A stretch of DNA of 17,997 bases from an uncultured Chitinophagaceae bacterium. GTDB taxonomy: Bacteria; Bacteroidota; Bacteroidia; Chitinophagales; Chitinophagaceae. The stretch spans positions 1 through 17,997 of the forward strand of contig CAILAF010000427.1 of NCBI GenBank assembly GCA_903832075.1. The letters are read 5' to 3'. Under the pieces are notes generated by a model. That model was given only the letters and a program-made list of their open reading frames with translations. It was not told the origin of the DNA and did not search any database. Shown here piece by piece: positions 14,120 to 17,997 of this stretch (position 1 is the stretch's first letter; each line of letters opens with the position of its first letter). The translations under genes and the position numbers were made by a program.

Positions 14120-15292
14120 TTATAAAATTTGTCGGTAATATTTTTCGAAAGTATCTATTTGCTTATCTAATGTAAATTTTGCAATTATCTTTTCTCTGGC
14201 AGCCTTGCCAATTGTATTTCTCAAAGCATCATCATTAATTAATTTCTCAACATAAATGGCAATTGCAGCATGATCGTATAAATCAACAATAAAGCCATCC
14301 ACACCATGATTAATTATTTCTTCCACACCACCGCAACGTGTAGTTACAACAGGCAATTCTTTACTCATTGCTTCCAAAACAACATTTGGCAATCCTTCCG
14401 AATAACTGGTCAATAAAAAAATATCTGAATTTCCCAAACTAATATTCACTTCTTCTTTTGAGCGCTTACCCATTAATTTAACTTGCTCATTTAACTTCAA
14501 AGTATGAATATGAAATTGCAATTCTTCGGATTCTGTGCCATCACCAATAATACTCCATTGAATTTTATACCCTTTATTTACTAATTCTTTTACAGCTAAT
14601 AATCCAATCAAATATCCTTTCACAAACTCAATTCTTCCAACTGAAAAAAGTTTGATATAATCTGTTGAAGTTTTTTCAATAGCAGGTTTAAAAAAATTTA
14701 TATCAACAGCCGGCGTATTTATAAATATTTTTTCGGGATGATTGCAATAAGGCAAAATTGTTTTCTTAATATCTTCCGAAACACAATGAATTAAATCTGC
14801 TTTTCGTAATAAATTAGTCAATGCATCTTTTCGTTTATCATGAATTAACAATTTAACTTTCTCTGCTGTTCCTCTGCAACTCACGACTATTCTACCTTTT
14901 AAGCGACTGATTACAGGTAAAAAGTTTACACCAATGCCGGAAAATTCAAAATGTATAATTTGATAATCAATTTGATTAATAAAATTTGCGTAATAATTTC
15001 TTTGATAATTTTTTTTAAACTGTTCGAAGTTAAAAGACAAAGAATACAACAAAACAGTTGGCATTGATAAAGAAGTTCTGATAAAAGATGATAGTTTTTT
15101 TCTTAACCCAATCTCATGAACAATGATATTTGAATTGTTAACCTCGTATGATTTAAACACATCTTTAATATTGTGCTTTTTATAACAAACCACATGAACC
15201 TGATTTCCGCGATTTGCCAACGCAACAACTTTATTAAAAATAAAAGTTTCACTAACACTTGGAAAAGAATTGACAACTAATAAAATTTTCAT
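14120..15292 (-). CDS. GT4 family glycosyltransferase
   Basis: A complete 390-residue GT-B glycosyltransferase, GT4 family. It begins M-K-I-L-L-V-V-N-S-F-P-S-V-S-E-T-F-I, the classical N-terminus of Bacteroidota and proteobacterial polysaccharide transferases (WcaL/AmsK-like), and has S138-C-R-G-T-A in the acceptor domain. The donor domain shows F-S-V-G-R220-I-E-F-V-K225-G, I-I-G-D-G near 248, L-M-G-K-R near 273, and the retaining-enzyme motif E299-G-L-P-N-V-V-L-E307. C-G-G-V-E-E-I follows as usual. R220, K225, E299 and E307 are the expected phosphate- and sugar-binding residues. The start is ATG at 15292, 3 bp after the AsnB-like gene. Its TAA is followed in the same frame by the next glycosyltransferase. 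The N-terminus suggests a colanic-acid-type transferase; the sugar is unknown. Confidence 0.92.
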   Translation of the reverse strand: MKILLVVNSFPSVSETFIFNKVVALANRGNQVHVVCYKKHNIKDVFKSYEVNNSNIIVHEIGLRKKLSSFIRTSLSMPTVLLYSLSFNFEQFKKNYQRNYYANFINQIDYQIIHFEFSGIGVNFLPVISRLKGRIVVSCRGTAEKVKLLIHDKRKDALTNLLRKADLIHCVSEDIKKTILPYCNHPEKIFINTPAVDINFFKPAIEKTSTDYIKLFSVGRIEFVKGYLIGLLAVKELVNKGYKIQWSIIGDGTESEELQFHIHTLKLNEQVKLMGKRSKEEVNISLGNSDIFLLTSYSEGLPNVVLEAMSKELPVVTTRCGGVEEIINHGVDGFIVDLYDHAAIAIYVEKLINDDALRNTIGKAAREKIIAKFTLDKQIDTFEKYYRQIL

Positions 15293-15295
15293 AAG

Positions 15296-17152
15296 CTAAG
15301 CCTTGTAATGTGTTCTGTGAATTGCATCCCATTTTACTAATGAATAAATGCTCCACAAAATCCAACTATTGTCTTGTTCTCCACTAAAATGCAATGTAAA
15401 CATTTGTTTCAAAATACTTTTATTGAAATAAACAGATAAATGATCGGGCATTCGCAAAACCGTTTGCATTATTTCCTGTTTCAATTCATTACGCATCCAT
15501 TCGGCCAATGGAACAGTAAATCCTTTTTTAGGCTTAAAAACCAAGGCATCATTGGTTTTGGAAGCAAGCAATTTTTTTAAATTATATTTTCCTTGCTCGT
15601 CAACAATACAACTTTCAAAATTTAAAGAAGCACTGTAATCCAACATATCATTATCCAAAAAAGGAACGCGCACTTCTAAACTATTAAACATACTTGCCCT
15701 ATCAACTTTTAATAATATTCTCTGCAAATGCAAATCAACTTCTAATTTTCTAGTTTTATTCATTATAACAATTGGATCATTTAAATCATTTTCATTTGCA
15801 GAAATTTGTTTAAAAAAATATGGATCCTTCACTTCACTATTCATCAATTTATTTAGCCAAAGTTCAGAGCCATTGATATAAATTGACCGATAATAATATT
15901 CCAAATAATTTTTTGTTTGAACATGTCGGCGATTAAAGGATCGCTGTTTTGGCTTAATTAATTTTTCGTTTAGCAACATCATGCTTCTAACAATATAATT
16001 ATGCTGAAAAGCTTGCGAAGCAGTTAATATTTTTTGATTGCGCGGATAACCCCAAAATAATTCATCGCCACCATCACCACTTAAAGCAACTGTAACATTT
16101 TCTCTGGCCATTTTTGATAACAATAAAGTTGGCAAAGAAGAATAATCTGCAAATGGTTCTGAATAAGCTTTGAAATTTTCATCAATAATATTCAAAACAT
16201 CTTTTTCCTGAATAAATTTACACCGATGTTTTGTTTGAAAGATATTGGCAAATGCTTGTGCTGCTTCACTTTCATCCATTTTCTTATCCTCAGTTCCAAT
16301 TGTGAAGGATTGAATATGATCTTTCTTTTTAACCGCATATGATGTTATCAACGTGCTATCAACACCACCACTCATAAATGTTCCAACTGGAACATCACTT
16401 ACCATTTGTTGATCTACAGATTTATCCAATACTTCATCTAATTGCAAAGAAGATGAAGTATTAATAAATGGATAAGAATAATATTCTTTTATCTGAATGT
16501 TTTTATTTTTCTCAATCACTGCATAATGACCATGCGGAAATAACATAGTGTTTTTAACGATTCCGGAATGATCAGGTACATATCCTAAATTTAAAAACAG
16601 CCCAATAACATTTGCATCTAAATCATTTTCGCTGCAATAAGGATGATTAATCACATGATCGTATTGCGAACTATATATAATGCCATCATTACACCATCCG
16701 ATGTACAAAGGTTTTACACCAACTCTATCTCTTGCAATAATTAATTTATTTTCTTGCTTATCAAAAAAAGCGAAAGCAAAAATGCCATTCAGTTTTGGAA
16801 GCAATTCTATTGGACCCCATTTCATCAAAGAATATAACAACACTTCAGTGTCTGAAGTAGATTTAAAATTAATTCCATCTTTAATCAAAATATTTTTAAA
16901 ATATTCTGAATTATAAATTTCTCCATTAAAAGAAATTACATAACGGTCGCATTGTGAATGCATAGGTTGATCACCATTGTGAGACAGATCACGAATTGAT
17001 AAACGAACAAATCCAGTATGGTAAATTTCATTATTCCAAACACCATTTGAGTCAGGGCCTCTATGCTGCATGGTTTTCAGCGACCATTGCAAAAATTTAC
17101 TTTGATTGATTTTTGTTGAACGATGTTCTAATATTCCTACAATTCCACACAT
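15296..17152 (-). CDS. asnB: AsnB-type glutamine-dependent amidotransferase (asparagine synthase family)
   Basis: A full-length 618-residue class II glutamine amidotransferase fused to an ATP-dependent synthetase. The N-terminal glutaminase domain has C2 as nucleophile after Met removal, H30-R-G-P-D, R50-L-S-I-R-D, F75-N76-G-E-I-Y-N and S100-D101-T-E. The synthetase domain has D253-V-P-V-G-T-F-M-S261-G-G-V-D-S266 (pyrophosphate loop) and S358-G-D-G-G-D-E-L-F-W-G-Y. All look intact. The family makes asparagine from aspartate and glutamine, but copies inside polysaccharide loci (for example WbpS in Pseudomonas O-antigen clusters) are thought to amidate uronic acids. Here it lies between glycosyltransferase genes with 3-bp gaps on both sides, in the same operon as a diacetamido-uronate trio, so sugar amidation is the likelier job. 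This is inference; plain asparagine synthesis is not excluded. The start is ATG at 17152. Confidence 0.93.
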   Translation of the reverse strand: MCGIVGILEHRSTKINQSKFLQWSLKTMQHRGPDSNGVWNNEIYHTGFVRLSIRDLSHNGDQPMHSQCDRYVISFNGEIYNSEYFKNILIKDGINFKSTSDTEVLLYSLMKWGPIELLPKLNGIFAFAFFDKQENKLIIARDRVGVKPLYIGWCNDGIIYSSQYDHVINHPYCSENDLDANVIGLFLNLGYVPDHSGIVKNTMLFPHGHYAVIEKNKNIQIKEYYSYPFINTSSSLQLDEVLDKSVDQQMVSDVPVGTFMSGGVDSTLITSYAVKKKDHIQSFTIGTEDKKMDESEAAQAFANIFQTKHRCKFIQEKDVLNIIDENFKAYSEPFADYSSLPTLLLSKMARENVTVALSGDGGDELFWGYPRNQKILTASQAFQHNYIVRSMMLLNEKLIKPKQRSFNRRHVQTKNYLEYYYRSIYINGSELWLNKLMNSEVKDPYFFKQISANENDLNDPIVIMNKTRKLEVDLHLQRILLKVDRASMFNSLEVRVPFLDNDMLDYSASLNFESCIVDEQGKYNLKKLLASKTNDALVFKPKKGFTVPLAEWMRNELKQEIMQTVLRMPDHLSVYFNKSILKQMFTLHFSGEQDNSWILWSIYSLVKWDAIHRTHYKA

Positions 17153-17155
17153 GAA

Positions 17156-17997
17156 TTATGCAATTGCTTTAAACTTTTTAATAGCTTTAATATATGTATC
17201 GCGATATTTTTTTGCAACAACTTCCCAAGTATAAAGCTGCTTAGTTTTATTAAACCCGTTAACACCCATTTCTATTCTTTTACTTTCATTAATTGATAAA
17301 TCAATAATTTTTTTTGCAAGATCATTTGCATTATCAGGCAATGCTAACAATCCATCTACACCATCATTCACAACGCATTTAACTGCTCCAATAGAAGTCC
17401 CAATAACAGGTTTTTTACAACTCCATGCTTCTAAAAAAACCATCCCAAAAGATTCGCTGATTGAAGGCAATACTAAAATATCTAACGAATGATACAAATC
17501 AATTTTCCTTTCAAAAGAAAAATTGACAATGAACCGAATTCTTTGTTTTTGTTCTTCAGAAAAGTCTGCAACAATATTTTTTAAAACTGTTAGATATTCA
17601 TTAGCATAACCAGCAATCACAAGTTTTACTTTATTGTTTTGTTTCCATACCAATGGCATTGCTTTTAATAGAACATCAATACTTTTTGTAGATTCAATTC
17701 TTCCTATATAAGCAACTAACACTTCATCATCGGCAACATTCATTTGTTCGCGAAAATAATTTCTATCACCATTTTCATACATTTTCATCTCAACACCAAC
17801 GCCAACTGTTACAATTTTTTCTTCATCAATTCCCAAGTCAACCAATCTTTGTTTTTCATATTCTGTATTTGATAAATAGTATTCACATTTTTTTATGGCA
17901 TTCAAAGTTTTATCTGCAAAAACTTTTATTGATTCATCATTATTAAAATGAACAGCACCTTGAATTACAAAAGGCTTTGGATTTTTTAATTTATGAC
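17156..17997 (-). CDS. GT4 family glycosyltransferase (N-terminus beyond window edge)
   Basis: The C-terminal 279 or so residues of a GT4 glycosyltransferase; the frame stays open to the right edge. A TTG at 17905 is in frame but is not the start: codons further upstream read on as glycosyltransferase-like sequence (P-F-V-I-Q-G-A-V-H-F), so the true start is outside. What is present includes the linker S-N-T-E-Y-E-K-Q-R, V-G-V-G-V-E, the donor-domain strand V-A-Y-I-G-R-I-E-S-T-K-S, V-I-A-G-Y, and the retaining motif S-E-S-F-G-M-V-F-L-E-A-W. G-A-V-K-C-V-V-N-D-G-V-D-G follows as usual. Its stop is 3 bp before the AsnB-like gene. It shows that the minus-strand operon continues beyond the window, so the operon promoter is not visible here. 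Confidence 0.9.
   Translation of the reverse strand, partial: HKLKNPKPFVIQGAVHFNNDESIKVFADKTLNAIKKCEYYLSNTEYEKQRLVDLGIDEEKIVTVGVGVEMKMYENGDRNYFREQMNVADDEVLVAYIGRIESTKSIDVLLKAMPLVWKQNNKVKLVIAGYANEYLTVLKNIVADFSEEQKQRIRFIVNFSFERKIDLYHSLDILVLPSISESFGMVFLEAWSCKKPVIGTSIGAVKCVVNDGVDGLLALPDNANDLAKKIIDLSINESKRIEMGVNGFNKTKQLYTWEVVAKKYRDTYIKAIKKFKAIA

Noticed and set aside
14108..14130. T-rich stretch with a weak ACAAA/TTTGT pairing after the GT4 gene, as a terminator
   Set aside because: The stem is only five AT-rich pairs with a long loop, and the next gene begins within it; not a credible terminator.
16680..16916. Plus-strand open frame opposite the asparagine synthase gene
   Set aside because: It covers the conserved glutaminase domain of the AsnB homologue and has no features of its own.

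Overview
The window is an extracellular or cell-surface polysaccharide biosynthesis locus from a very AT-rich member of the Bacteroidota (G+C by eye around 30%). Chitinophagaceae or a close relative is my inference. It rests on the gene families, on the lack of obvious Shine-Dalgarno sequences, on several TTG/GTG starts, and on the pairing of a WbpM/CapD-type dehydratase with a CpsB/YwqE-type PHP phosphatase. I see no tRNA, rRNA, CRISPR array, insertion sequence or phage gene. The window is almost entirely coding; the only sizeable gap is 4136-4293 (158 bp).

Layout. (1) At the left edge are two plus-strand glycosyltransferase genes, overlapping by 25 bp: 2-298, cut by the edge, and 274-1404. 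(2) They converge, with a 2-bp gap, on a short minus-strand unit of a PHP-domain tyrosine-phosphatase homologue (1407-2141) behind a membrane-bound nucleotide-sugar 4,6-dehydratase (2162-4135). (3) A nested hairpin terminator (4257-4304) ends a long minus-strand operon that enters from beyond the right edge. In transcription order it encodes a GT4 glycosyltransferase (cut by the edge), an AsnB-type amidotransferase, a GT4, a GT2, a Wzy/WaaL-type polymerase or ligase, a GNAT acetyltransferase, a GT4, a Gfo/Idh/MocA oxidoreductase, a left-handed beta-helix acetyltransferase, a DegT aminotransferase, a GT2, a second DegT aminotransferase and a PglC-type initiating phosphoglycosyl transferase. Spacing is mostly -47 to +9 bp, so translational coupling is likely.

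How the genes fit together (inference from families). The dehydratase plus the aminotransferase at 4900-6117 can make a UDP-4-amino-4,6-dideoxy sugar, and the PglC-like enzyme at 4294-4896 could load such a sugar onto undecaprenyl phosphate. The trio at 7112-9741 (WlbA/WbpB-like oxidoreductase, WlbB/WbpD-like acetyltransferase, WlbE/WbpE-like aminotransferase) matches the pathway to UDP-2,3-diacetamido-2,3-dideoxy-glucuronic acid. The AsnB homologue could amidate a uronic acid. The GT2/GT4 enzymes would build the repeat unit and the Wzy-like protein would polymerise it. Flippase, UDP-GlcNAc 6-dehydrogenase, chain-length/tyrosine-kinase and outer-membrane export genes are not in the window.

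Most noteworthy are the combination of a diacetamido-uronate trio with an amidotransferase, the compact nested terminator, the two glycosyltransferase genes in one frame separated by a single stop codon, and the apparent absence of a dedicated 4-N-acetyltransferase, for which the GNAT gene is a candidate.
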